Positions 7,649 to 17,098 of a DNA stretch of 17,532 bases are shown here, piece after piece; the stretch's first letter is position 1; each line of letters opens with the position of its first letter. The notes under the pieces were generated by a model, which had not been told where the DNA came from, did not search any database, and worked only from the letters and a program-made list of their open reading frames with translations. Position numbers and translations under genes: made by a program. Source of the DNA: Psilocybe azurescens (taxonomy: Eukaryota > Basidiomycota > Agaricomycetes > Agaricales > Agrocybaceae); contig JAJIRX010000376.1 of NCBI GenBank assembly GCA_023853785.1, positions 1-17,532 of the forward strand, given 5' to 3'.

Positions 7649-9573
7649 ATGCCGCCTAAACAGCAACCCACAAGGCCACCGTCCCCTTTCAGTTGGTGAC
7701 CTCTCAGCCAGATCCTCCGCAGCTCAACCTTCGCCGACTGCATCCCCGGTCCCTACAGCGGGCGCTCCTGCTGTTCGAGATACCTATAGTCAAGGCCCAG
7801 TCCCTGCTTCACGTGGGGCATGCACTGCCCAACCCAGTCGCTCTGCCACGTCTTCGAGGCAGTCGTCTCGTCATCGCATCCCACGGTTACTGCCAGGGAC
7901 AACACCGCCCAGCCATCCGACGCTCCTTCGCCGGCGAGGTCTGAGGACGAAGATATGGAAGACTCCCCTCATACCTATCACTCAGTTACGGTGATTCCGA
8001 TGTGGTAGAAGATAGTCAAAGGATTATGGGAGCACTCAGGACGATCGTCGGGTATGTCAACTCTACTCACATCGACCTTCATTCGTCCCCTGTGGGGGCA
8101 TCCCTGGCTCAAGCGGTGGTTGATTTCACCTGTGATGCCTTTAATGGGGACTTGGGCACTACGCCCACTCCTGAGAATATCCTCCCAATCCATGCAATTG
8201 CGGAGATCTTTGCTGCAGAAGACGACACCATTCGAAGGCCTTTGGCCATTGGTCCTACTTCCCAGACCCTCTCCACATCTCCTCCCCCCGCTTGGTCTGA
8301 CCATGGCGGGGCTGGCGATGACGACGTCGTTATGACTCTGGCTGAACCTGTTCGCTCCTCTCGTAGGAGCACGTAGGCCAGGCCTCCTGTTCGAGCACAG
8401 CAGGACAAAGGGAAAGGGCGGGCTGACCAGCCTCCTCCTCCCCTGCTCCTCCTCAACCCCGCCCCCAGCCAAGAAACCGGTTGTGCCCAATCAGAGGCCC
8501 CTCCAGTGCCTCCCTCTTCTACCCGCCCCATGCGGCCGGCCCCATGTTCTTATGCTGAGGCCGCTCGCAAGAAGGCGCCTGTTCAGCAGCCAGCTCGCCA
8601 GCTGCCCCTCTGTCCCGACCGCCTCCCGCAAGGGTAGGAGGATCCCGGACTACACCTCACACGGCCCATCAAGGCGCCAGTTGCTCATCGACGTGGGGAT
8701 CATGCAAAGACGCTAATCTCACCACCCTCTTCAAGGATCTGTCTTGGACGTCCTCTCCTGCCAGGGCCTTCGCGTTAAGGTCCTTGGCATTGAAATTACA
8801 TACGATGGGTACACTGTACCCACCGACAAAGTCCCTAGCGAGCGTGACACGGATATTCTCTGTGGCACGGTCACTACTCATTCAAGGCCCACTACAAGTT
8901 TACGCCATGGGTCGGCATGCCCACGTCCAAGTTGTTTTACAAATTGTCGATGTCCCTCGATTCCAAGGTACTCATTATGACCTGGATCACCTCACCGAAC
9001 GGGAAGAGGTTGCTTCGGCACTCAAAGCCTCTCCCATTTGGTCTTCATTGCACATTCTATGCGGGGATCCCCGTAGTCCGCACTTCCAAGGCAAGCACCA
9101 CCGCCACTGCTTTCTTTGACATCTGGGACACCGCATCTGGTGCCCGCGCTCGCCAGCTCATCGACAAACAGTTCATGTTCAGGGTCGCCCCTCTGGATAT
9201 GCTCTAGTTCGAAGAGCTCCGGCGTCCCCCTCTGCACTCGGTGTTGGAAGTGGGGCCATCCAGTCGGTCACTGCCATGCAGTTGCCGCCAAATGCCCACA
9301 ATGCTCTGGTCCTCACAAGTTGGAGGAGCATCGGCCGTTGCAGGCTGCTGCAAAGGCAATCCGAAGGCGGACTCCTCTCAGGCACCTACGCCTGGTGGGG
9401 AGCCCTGCCCTCACACCCCTCGCTGCCCAAATTGCGGAAAGAATCACGGTGCCCATGAGCACGCTTGCGTGTTCTGGAGTCACAGGTTCAATCAGCTTTG
9501 GCATGTCGAGAAATATTGTCAGGTACAAGCGAACTCTTTCGTGCACTGTCAATCCCTAACCAGCAGTCACTAG
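7649..9573 (+). pseudogene. LINE ORF1 (zinc-knuckle protein), frameshifted
   Basis: The ATG at 7649 opens MPPKQQPTRPPSPF but meets a TGA at 7697 after 16 codons. Later parts of the protein are in other frames. The N-terminal region VVEDSQRIMGAL to FNGDLGTTPTPENI is at about 8005-8200. An RRM-like part with VPSERDTDIL and KLFYKLSMSL-equivalent sequence is near 8800-8970. The block ASGARARQLIDKQFMFRVAP is at 9130-9190. Zinc knuckle 1 is CTRCWKWGHPVGHC (9233-9274), followed by CPQCSGPHKLEEH (9293-9331). In the next frame comes CPNCGKNHGAHEHAC (9424-9468), so this copy shows all three Cys/His clusters. The stop is TAG at 9571-9573. The product would bind the element RNA, but this copy is broken. 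Confidence 0.82.
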
Positions 9574-9574
9574 G

Positions 9575-10136
9575 ATGAGTCAAACCGTCCAGGACCTTCT
9601 GGTTAGAATTTTGAGTTTCAATTGCGCAAAGTCCAGCCTAAGCGTAGAAACTATACTCGAACACTTTGTATTAGCATACAATATTGTTTTTATCCAAGAA
9701 CCTCCGTGGAGGTTTGTACGCACCGCACCGTCCACCTCTCGTAAGTCTGGTGATGATGTTATCGGCGCCCCATTGCATCCATCTTGGTTGCCTATGGTAC
9801 GCAATCCTGAACCCGATACTCGCCCCAAGGGTTATGGCATACGTGTCTAACCGTTTGAAAGAGTTTGCCCCTCAATGCATCGCGATCTTATTGATCATCA
9901 TGATGTGTTAATCCTCAGCCTGTTCGCAAACGGACAGAGCTATAATTTAATGAATGTCTATTCTGATGAAACCCATATGGCCGCTCTCTCCTTGCGGAGG
10001 AGGCGGCTTCACTTCCACCCTTCATATATAGGGAGGGACTTTAACATCCACTCCCAGGAATGGGATGGAGGCCATCGCGGCCATCCAGGAGTTGCCACTC
10101 AACTCCTCAATACTGCGGCGGAACTAGGTTTGCAAC
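9575..10136 (+). pseudogene. LINE ORF2 endonuclease domain, frameshifted, interrupted
   Basis: ORF2 starts at the ATG at 9575, one base after the ORF1 stop. Residues 1-90 include RILSFNC and NIVFIQEPPW, the N-terminal endonuclease blocks, then a stop at about 9848 after a frameshift. Another frame carries HDVLILSLFANGQSYNLMNVY and the metal/phosphate-binding block GRDFNIHSQEWD at 10031-10066, then VATQLLNTAAELGL. This is the apurinic-type endonuclease that makes the first-strand nick. The block is usually GDFN, and the extra Arg here (GRDFN) may reflect decay. The C-terminal part of the domain, including the usual SDH block, is absent. Confidence 0.82.
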
Positions 10137-10926
10137 TTTTTTTTTTTTTTTTAAAAATCATCAATTTGTTTACCGGTGCGCGAAAGCAGTCCGGTCGCTA
10201 AGTACAAATACCCGACCAGGTAACTACTAACAAACTGTTCGCCGAAACTACTAAGAGTCCATTGGAAACGCTGAAGCCTACAATAAATGACCGTGCTGAG
10301 CATATAACGGGGTAACTACTGTGGGGATATAACGCCAGCCTCGATGCAAAGTAGAAGAATCCTATCTACAAAGAACAACCTCGCGGGATATAGGCTAGGA
10401 GTGACCCTAGCCTTAGGAAGCCTGGGGTGGAGCGGGAGCAACACCAGCAGGAGATAACTAACAAGAGCGGGGGTGCCCAAGTCCAGCAGCCAAGACTAGC
10501 GGTACCAGCTCTCCCTAGTTCCTGCATACTCAACGCCATTCATAACGCAGCCTAGGTCCTGAGTGGGGTAGGTGAGTCGAACACTGATGCTAGTGGCGAG
10601 CCAAGCCCCGCCGAAACAGCCCTTCCCAGGGATTCTCAAACAACCACGAGCCAGGCGGATAATTGGCCCATGCCAATCACGACCGCCGAACAAGACTCCT
10701 CCCACAATGCCCAACGTCAGTTGTCAACCCGACGCCCTGCAGTGGGAGCCGAGCGGAAGGCAAACGCTTTCGGGTTCATCTCCAAAATGAGTGAAGGTAG
10801 CACAACGTAGTTGGCTGCCTAAGCTCGCAAGTCCTGGGAGGACGATACATCCTTTTGCAGGTGAGGATATGTGTGCAGGTTTCCCAAGGACATCCACACA
10901 GGCACGATGTATGACCATCGTTGAGA
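10137..10926 (-). mobile_element. LINE-E: 5'-truncated LINE 3' end
   Basis: The plus strand shows 16 T (10137-10152), then the complement of GATGAT and the 3' UTR, extending to the ORF2 tail (equivalents of AFAFRSAP near 10760) and into the finger region, ending at GTTGAGA (10926). The matching point in LINE-B is near 3436. It abuts the oligo(T) of LINE-F without any spacer. There is no usable coding sequence. Confidence 0.87.
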
Positions 10927-11412
10927 TTTTTTTTTTTTTTTTTTTATATCATCAATTCGTATACCGGTGCGCTGAAAGCAGTCCGGTCGCTAAGTACAAA
11001 TGCCCGACCAGGTGACTACTAAGAAACTTTTTGCCGAAACTACTAAGAGTCCGTTGGAAACACTGAAGCCTACGATAAATGACCGTGCTGAACACATAAC
11101 GGGGTAGCTACTGTGGGGATATAACGCCAGCCTCGATGCAGAAGAAGAAACTTATCTACAAAGAACAATCTCGCGGGATATAGGCTAGGAATGACCCTAG
11201 CCTTAGGAAGCCTGGGGTGGGGCGGATGCAACACCAGCAGGAGATAACTAACAAGGGCGGGGGGGCGCCCAAGTCCAGCAGCCAAGACTAGCGGTACCAG
11301 CTCTCCCTGGTTCCCACATACTCGATGCCATTCGTAACGTGGTCCAGGTCCTGGGTGGGAGCAGTGAGTCGAACACCGATGCACTGTGGCGAACAGGCCC
11401 CGCCCGAAACGG
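10927..11412 (-). mobile_element. LINE-F: short LINE 3' end
   Basis: 19 T at 10927-10945 are followed by the complement of the LINE 3' UTR, truncated at about 11412 where copia-4 integrase sequence begins. It shares with LINE-E an AGAAG-type insertion near the TATCTACAAAG block that LINE-B and LINE-C lack. It contains only 3' UTR. Confidence 0.87.
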
Positions 11413-13840
11413 CCTACTACCCACAGCAGAATGGAGTTGCAGAGCGCGCAAATCGCACCATTTCTGACCATGCTACTGCTATGTTAGATGAATCCAATCT
11501 CCCTCGCGTTGTTTTGGGTCCTAGCTGTCTCTGCTTATGTCCATGTGTGGAATCGGCTCCCTACTGCACCTCTGCCAGCTACAACGCCCTATACTGCTTG
11601 GTACAAGAAGAAACCCGATATTAGCCATTTCCGGGTGTTTGGGTGCACTGCTTATGTCTATATTCAGCGAGACAAGCGCAAATCGTTGCAATCACACACA
11701 GAGAAGTGTATCTTTGTTGGGTATCCATCTGGGTACAAGGGTTGGCAGTTTTACAATCCAGTCACAAAGAAGTTCATTATCTCAGAACAAGCTATCTTCG
11801 ATGAAAGGAGCTTTCCAGGCCTCAAACGGACGTCTCCAGTGAGCCTGATGCCTGTAGGCACTCCTGTGACCTTCCCAGATGTACCAGATTCGGGGGATGA
11901 CAACTTCGCTCCTGAGCCCGAAATTGTGCCAAATGACCCAAATGTGATACCACAGCCTCAGCTCGCACCCAATGACATTCCTGTCGCTCCTCAGCCGCCA
12001 GTCGCACCGCCTCAGCCAGATAACGCACAAATCATCCCAATCGTCCCAGAACATGCTGAGCAGCACCCTGCACCTGTACAAGCTCCAGTTCACGCTCTCG
12101 CGTTCTCGTCCACCTAAGGGCACAATTGAGCTGTCTCGCCGCTCTACACGTGCCCCAAAGCCCCTAGTGAATGGTGGAAGGTTGCACCTGCTCCTTCTTC
12201 TGCTGTGGACGATAACGAGTCAAATCCATCTCTAGATGATGATATGGATGAAGTTCAATTTGCAGGAGCTGCTTCGACATCTGACCCACACAACTACAAG
12301 CAGGCCATGAAAAGCAATGATTCTGAGCGATGGAGTGAAGCTACACTTGCTGAATACAACACCTTGCTTCAAAACCACACATGGGACATTGTGGACCTGC
12401 CACAAGGTGAAAAGGCTATTGGCTCTAGCTGGGTGTTTCGCATTAAACGCAATTCAGACAGCTCCATTGAACGCTACAAGGCCCGAATCGTCGCCCAAGG
12501 CTGCTCTCAATGTCCCGGACGCAACTATCATGAAGTGCATGCGCCTACACCTCGCCCTGTGACAATACGCACTACATTTGCTATAGCTGCTGCTGAAGAC
12601 CTAGAACTGCGCTCTGTTGATATCTCAGCTGCTTTCACCAATGGAGACTTGGATGAATACATCTACATGAAGCAGCCTGATGGATTCCATGAGGGCGCTC
12701 AAACAAGGTCTGCAGGCTCCGAAAATCATTGTATGGTCTCAAGCAGTCAGCTCGTCAGTGGAACATCAAATTGCATGCTGCACTCACCCAAATGGGATTC
12801 AAGCGAGTTGAAGCAGACAGATCTGTCTACATCTACTCTGATGGCCATGTTCGTATGTTTGTGCCCATTTACATCGATGATATCACTATAGCTTGCAAGG
12901 ATGGAGCTGCAATTGATAGAGCAGTCAAGCAGCTTGCTGAACACTTCAAATGCAGAGATCTTGGTCCGACAGAGTTCCTGCTTGGTGTAGGCATCACCAG
13001 AGATCGCAAATCGCGCACAATCGCTCTACATCAGCGCCAGTTCATTCTAGACATTCTAGAACGCTACAACATGACTGATTGCAGTCCTGTGTTGACTCCT
13101 ATGATTCCTGGCACCGTTCTCACCAAGGAAATGGGCGCTTCGTCACCAGAAGATTTGCAATTCATGCAAAATGTTCCTTATCTCAGCTGCATTGGTTCCC
13201 TTCAATATCTCGCCTCTATGACCCGCAGTGACATTGCACATGTTGTTGCCTATCTGGCTCGCTTTAACAGCAATCCTGGTCCTAAACATTGGGCAGCAGT
13301 CAAACATCTATTGCGCTATTTGAAGGGTACACTTGATCACAAGTTGCACTACTCTGGCGAGCTGGGTCTAGACATGTTCAGCACGTACTGCGATGCGTCT
13401 CATGGCGACTGCAAAGACACCGGACGCTCTACAGGTGGTTATGTGACGATTATGGCTGGTGGTGCAGTTGGCTGGAGCAGTAAACTGCAAGGAATAGTTG
13501 CGCTTTCTACCACTGAAGCAGAGTTCATTGCAGCTGTTGAAGCAGGCAAGGAGATTGCATGGATGCGCAACATTCTGCCGAATTTGGTTATCACATTGAC
13601 AAGCCTTCCACTCTTCACATTGACAACCAATCTGCTATTAGCGTCTCCAAGAATCCTGAACACCATGGACGCATGAAGCACCTGGACCTGCGCTTCTACT
13701 GGCTGCATGATGCAGTAAATGACAAAATGATCAACCCTACGTTTGTTTCAACTGATCAGCAAGTTGCAGACATTCTTACGAAGGCTCTGCCTGCTGCAAA
13801 GGTTGAGTTCTGCAGAGAGGAGATGGGCATTTATGTTTAG
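11413..13840 (+). pseudogene. copia pol: integrase end, RT, RNase H (frameshifted)
   Basis: The integrase end reads YYPQQNGVAERANRT, the conserved catalytic-core tail block with the catalytic Glu, then after a frame change WNRLPTAPL, HFRVFGCTAYV, KCIFVGYPSGYKGW and a proline-rich linker up to 12117. RT starts with TWDIVDLPQG and ISAAFTNGDLDEYIYMKQPDGFHEG. A one-base frameshift precedes the 315-residue stretch from 12729, which holds GLKQSARQWN, the catalytic VPIYIDDITIA (YIDD at 12870-12881) and LLGVGITR. RNase H follows with TYCDASHGDCKDTGRSTGGY and [13 protein letters not shown] final frame change near 13578 leads to VADILTKALP and the TAG at 13838. Copia order (integrase before RT) is clear. 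The copy needs at least three corrections to be open. Confidence 0.9.
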
Positions 13841-13880
13841 AGTATATTTCATTCTTTTTATTTCTGAGACTGTTCAGATC

Positions 13881-13888
13881 ACGGGGGA
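13881..13888 (+). promoter_or_regulatory. copia polypurine tract
   Basis: ACGGGGGA directly precedes the LTR start TGTTAG, the position where plus-strand DNA synthesis is primed. The same bases precede the copia-5 LTR on the minus strand (17058-17051). Confidence 0.65.
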
Positions 13889-14140
13889 TGTTAGAATTGA
13901 TATTTCAGACTCAGACTGATGGGATCACATGACAGACACCTATGTAGCTGTAGCACACCGCTTGAACTCCTTAGTTACTCACTTTGGACTTCAGGCAAGT
14001 AGATAGCATAGTTCAGTCTCAATACACTCAGTTACTCACTTTGGACTTCAGGCCCTCATTGCCACTCTGTCTGATACAGTGTGACCACGAAACTCGGACC
14101 ACAGGTGTCTCGCACATTTCCGAACTCGCCACCTTTAACA
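13889..14140 (+). repeat. copia-4 3' LTR (252 bp)
   Basis: The LTR starts TGTTAGAATT and ends CCACCTTTAACA, with TGTTA/TAACA inverted ends. It matches the complement of 16798-17050 over its whole length except for three single-base indels, which fixes both boundaries. It contains a 24-base direct repeat at 13973-13996 and 14030-14053. I see no certain TATA box or polyadenylation signal. Confidence 0.92.
13973..14053 (+). repeat. 24-bp direct repeat inside the copia LTR
   Basis: AGTTACTCACTTTGGACTTC followed by AGGC occurs at 13973-13996 and again at 14030-14053, a period of 57 bases. The same pair is in copia-5 at 16886-16909 and 16943-16966. Repeats in the LTR U3 region often bind transcription factors, but that role is only inferred here. 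Confidence 0.85.
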
Positions 14141-16797
14141 TGCTCTGTTGCGCTTCAGGCTTATCGGGAACATGGCCTCCCGGAAGACTGGAAGCTTTAC
14201 CGAAAGGCAGTCAAAAACGCCAAACGGGTTTTCTTTGATTCCAGAATCACAGAAATATCCATTACCAACAAGCACACTTGGGACCTCATGTCTTGGGTCC
14301 AACAGCGCAAGTTACCACCGTGCGAGGCTATTCAATATCAAGGGCAGCCTTGCCACGCCCTTCCTCAGTTGTGGGATGCTCTCCACAACACCTATAACTC
14401 AAGGCCGGACTGCGCATTCGACATCGGCATTCTTGATTCCATCTTCGACATGCCCTGCAAGGGGATGGGTCCCATTCTCTGTACTTGAGATGCGAGGCGC
14501 TGGCCTCCTGCTCCAACGTGTCGGCCCCAGGACTGGACCACATCAAGTGGTCTCATCTCAAGATGTTGATGCGTGGGCCCACCCATGTCTTCACCGTCTT
14601 ACTTGTGCTTGCCAATGCCTGCCTTAGAGTTGGGCACTGGCCTAAGCACTTCAAGGAGTCCATGTCGGTTATCATTCCGAAACCAAACAAGCCCTCCTAC
14701 TCTGCTCCAAAGGCATTCAGGCCCATAGTGCTCCTGAATACCATTGGTAAATTGATTGAGAAAATGCTTTCCAATCGCATCCAGTTCGACGGGCGTCGCC
14801 TCAGACGTCTTCCACCCAAATCAGATCGGAGGGATCCGTCAACGATCCACCGAAGATGCCGGCCTCATCCTGATGCACATGGTGCGTGCTGGGTGGGCCA
14901 AGGGACTCAAGACTAGTGTCATTGCCTTTGATGTCGCTTCAGTTCTTCCCATCACTCAACCATGAGATACTCATGGCCATCCTTCGGAAGTTAGGGTTTA
15001 GCGACAATGTCATTAAATTCTTCTCCCATTATCTGGTCGGCCGCTCTATGCAATATGCATGGGGCAACTTCATTTCAGACCTTTGCCAGGCAGATGTAGG
15101 AGTGGGACAGGGCTCTGCCCTGTCCCCGGTCCTCTGCTCTCTACCTCACCCTCATTATGAGGCTGTTCGAGCTGGATCCACTCACTTGTGGGTGCTTCCT
15201 GCTCTCATATGTCGACGATAGCACTCTCGTGGTGCAATCAAGGTCCCTTCTCGACAACTGTGAAGCCCTTAAACGGGCTTATGGTGTCATATCTGAACTG
15301 TTCATGAAATTGGACTTGCACTGGAACACGACAAGTCTGAAGTATTCCACTTCGACCGGTCGCACTCCAAAGACAATCCCCCTGTCAATCTAGATTACGC
15401 TCCGTATACCGGTGTGACCCATCTCAAACCCAAGCTGTACTGGCAATACTTGGGTTTTTATTTCGATTGCAAGCTCACCTTTACTGAGCATGTCCGATAT
15501 TACTCCACCAAGGCTTTGTCTACCGTTAAGGCGATGAAGATGCTTGGTAGTTCCACTCGAGGACTGCGCCCTGTCCAGAAGCTGCCCTCTATCGTGCCTG
15601 CATACTTCCCATAGTCACATATGGCTTTCATCTTTGGTACTTTGCAGCTGCTCGCTGCAAAGGTGCCCTCCATCATCTCTACAATGCAGCGCTCCGCTGC
15701 ATTGTGGATACCGGTGCTTTCCACACTTCTCCGACTGGTGGTGTGGAGGCTCTTGTGGGCCTCCCCCTATCAACCTGCTTCTTCGCCGTCTATCTGAGCG
15801 AGCCGACTATCGGTTTGCCACACTGACCCCAACCCATCCAGTGAGGGCTCTCTCTCGCTTCACCTGTGCACTATCGCCTGCACCCTCTCTTTCGATCCAG
15901 ACTATGTCTGAACCGGAAATCTTCCGCACTAGTGGGACTCTTTTGAGTCCGACACTAATGTTCTTGCTCTGACGGAGACCCTCCTCCCGATGAACCCGCT
16001 CACGACCGGGTGTCCGACTTATGGACCGCTTTGCGGACCAAGTCCACTTCGATGACTGCAAGATTTCTTGCGGCGATGCTGACAAGGAGTTGAAGCAGCA
16101 CACCAAACACCTCGATAAGCTCCGTGACAAAATCTTGGAGAACATTGGGACCTATTATGCAGGGACAGATGCAAGTCTGCCCTCTCAGGACGGTATCAAG
16201 CCATTGCGGCCTCCATCCTGTTCAGCAGAGTCGAGCGCTGGCGCTAGACATGTCGCAGGCAAAGTCACCGCCCCAGATGCAGAGCTATATGCCATCTGTT
16301 CTGCAATCGTCAATGCGACTTCGCGTGACGATTGCACAGACATTTTCATTTTCACAGACTCAATGGCATCTGCCCGTCGAGCTGTCGATCCCTCTATCCA
16401 CTCCGGACAGGGCCACTCTGTGGCTGTCTGTGAGGCTCTTCAGACTTGGTTCACCCATAAGGATGGCCAGTCAATCACCTTTGTGTACGCCCTCGCTTGC
16501 AGTGGGACTTGCATTACAAAGCTCATGAGTTCACAACCGACTCAAAGTTGCACTGGGCCCATGCCCAGCTACATCATTTGACAGCCTTTAGCATGCAGGC
16601 TGCCCTCTCGCAGCGCCTCCTGGAATGTCTTATTCCAGGACCCCCAAATATCGAGGTCGGAACTTTCTCCAACTCAAAACGGTCGACGGGGCCGTTGCAC
16701 AGCCCGGGGGCAAAGACAACCTGGGTTCACTTCGCGAACATGAGCTCCCCACAGCTCACGACGCATGTGTAGGTGTATTCTGAATCATGCGCCCATC
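14141..16797 (+). mobile_element. LINE-G: internal LINE segment between two copia elements
   Basis: This stretch begins immediately after the copia-4 LTR and ends immediately before the copia-5 LTR. It covers ORF2 from the spacer after the endonuclease to the C-terminal finger region. It has no 5' end, 3' UTR or poly(A). Its last bases, GCGCCCATC, continue in LINE-B as GGGTCTTATT, so copia-5 interrupted the LINE here. It lies in the same orientation as LINE-D and could be its continuation. Confidence 0.88.
14141..16797 (+). pseudogene. LINE ORF2 (RT and RNase H), frameshifted
   Basis: From the start: LYRKAVKNAKRVFFDSRI (spacer domain, 14190-14240) and APGLDHIKWSHL (RT entry block, about 14525). 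Next are SVIIPKPNKPSYSAPKAFRP and LLNTIGKLIEKML (RT blocks 1-2, 14670-14775), FHPNQIGGIRQRSTEDAG (about 14810-14870) and FFPSLNH (near 14940-14965). Then come DVGVGQGSALSPVL (about 15095-15135) and the catalytic SYVDD (YVDD at 15208-15219). The thumb GFYFDCKLTFTEHV follows near 15450. RNase H has its three acidic residues at 16168 (Asp), 16281 (Glu) and 16357 (Asp), in AGTDASLP, APDAELYAI and FIFTDSMASA. The C-terminal SSPQL region lies before 16797. At least seven frame changes break the reading. Confidence 0.88.
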
Positions 16798-17050
16798 TGT
16801 TAAAGGTGGCGAAGTTCGAAATGTGCGAGACACCTGTGGTCCGAGTTTCCGTGGTCACACTGTATCAGACAGAGTGGCAATGAGGGCCTGAAGTCCAAAG
16901 TGAGTAACTGAGTGTATTGAGACTGAACTATGCTATCTACTTGCCTGAAGTCCAAAGTGAGTAACTAAGGAGTTCAAGCGGTGTGCTACAGCTACATAGG
17001 TGTCTGTCATGTGATCCCATCAGTCTGAGTCTGAAATATCAATTCTAACA
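16798..17050 (-). repeat. copia-5 3' LTR (253 bp)
   Basis: In element sense the LTR runs from TGTTAGAATT (17050) to CACCTTTAACA (16798). Compared with the copia-4 LTR I see no substitution, only three one-base indels, each in a short base run (GA/GGA, TTCC/TTC, ACT/ACTT). The internal 24-base repeat pair is present. Confidence 0.92.
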
Positions 17051-17098
17051 TCCCCCGTGATCTGAACAGTCTCAGAAATAAAAAGAATGAAATATACT

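Larger units (their letters stand above)
7505..10136 (+). mobile_element. LINE-D: 5' UTR, ORF1 and endonuclease of the LINE
   Basis: This copy begins with the shared terminus CATCCTTTCTTGTTCCG, directly inside a copia LTR. It has one 5' unit (7505-7648), ORF1 (7649-9573) and ORF2 from 9575 to 10136. At 10136 the oligo(T) of LINE-E interrupts it within the endonuclease domain. LINE-G at 14141 may be the continuation of the same element, but about 150 residues between endonuclease and RT are missing, so the link is uncertain. Confidence 0.87.
11413..14140 (+). mobile_element. copia-4: Ty1/copia from integrase to complete 3' LTR
   Basis: The element is cut at its 5' side by LINE-F and lacks 5' LTR, gag, protease and most of integrase. 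It continues through RT and RNase H, a short purine-rich tract and a full 252-bp LTR ending at 14140. LINE-G follows at once, so copia-4 seems to have inserted into that LINE. The 3' flank is TGCTC. The matching 5' target copy cannot be checked, since the 5' LTR is missing. Confidence 0.88.

Noticed and set aside
14141..16797. DNA transposon bounded by inverted TGTTAAAG ends
   Set aside because: The inverted ends are the edges of two copia LTRs facing inward, and the interior is LINE ORF2 with no transposase.
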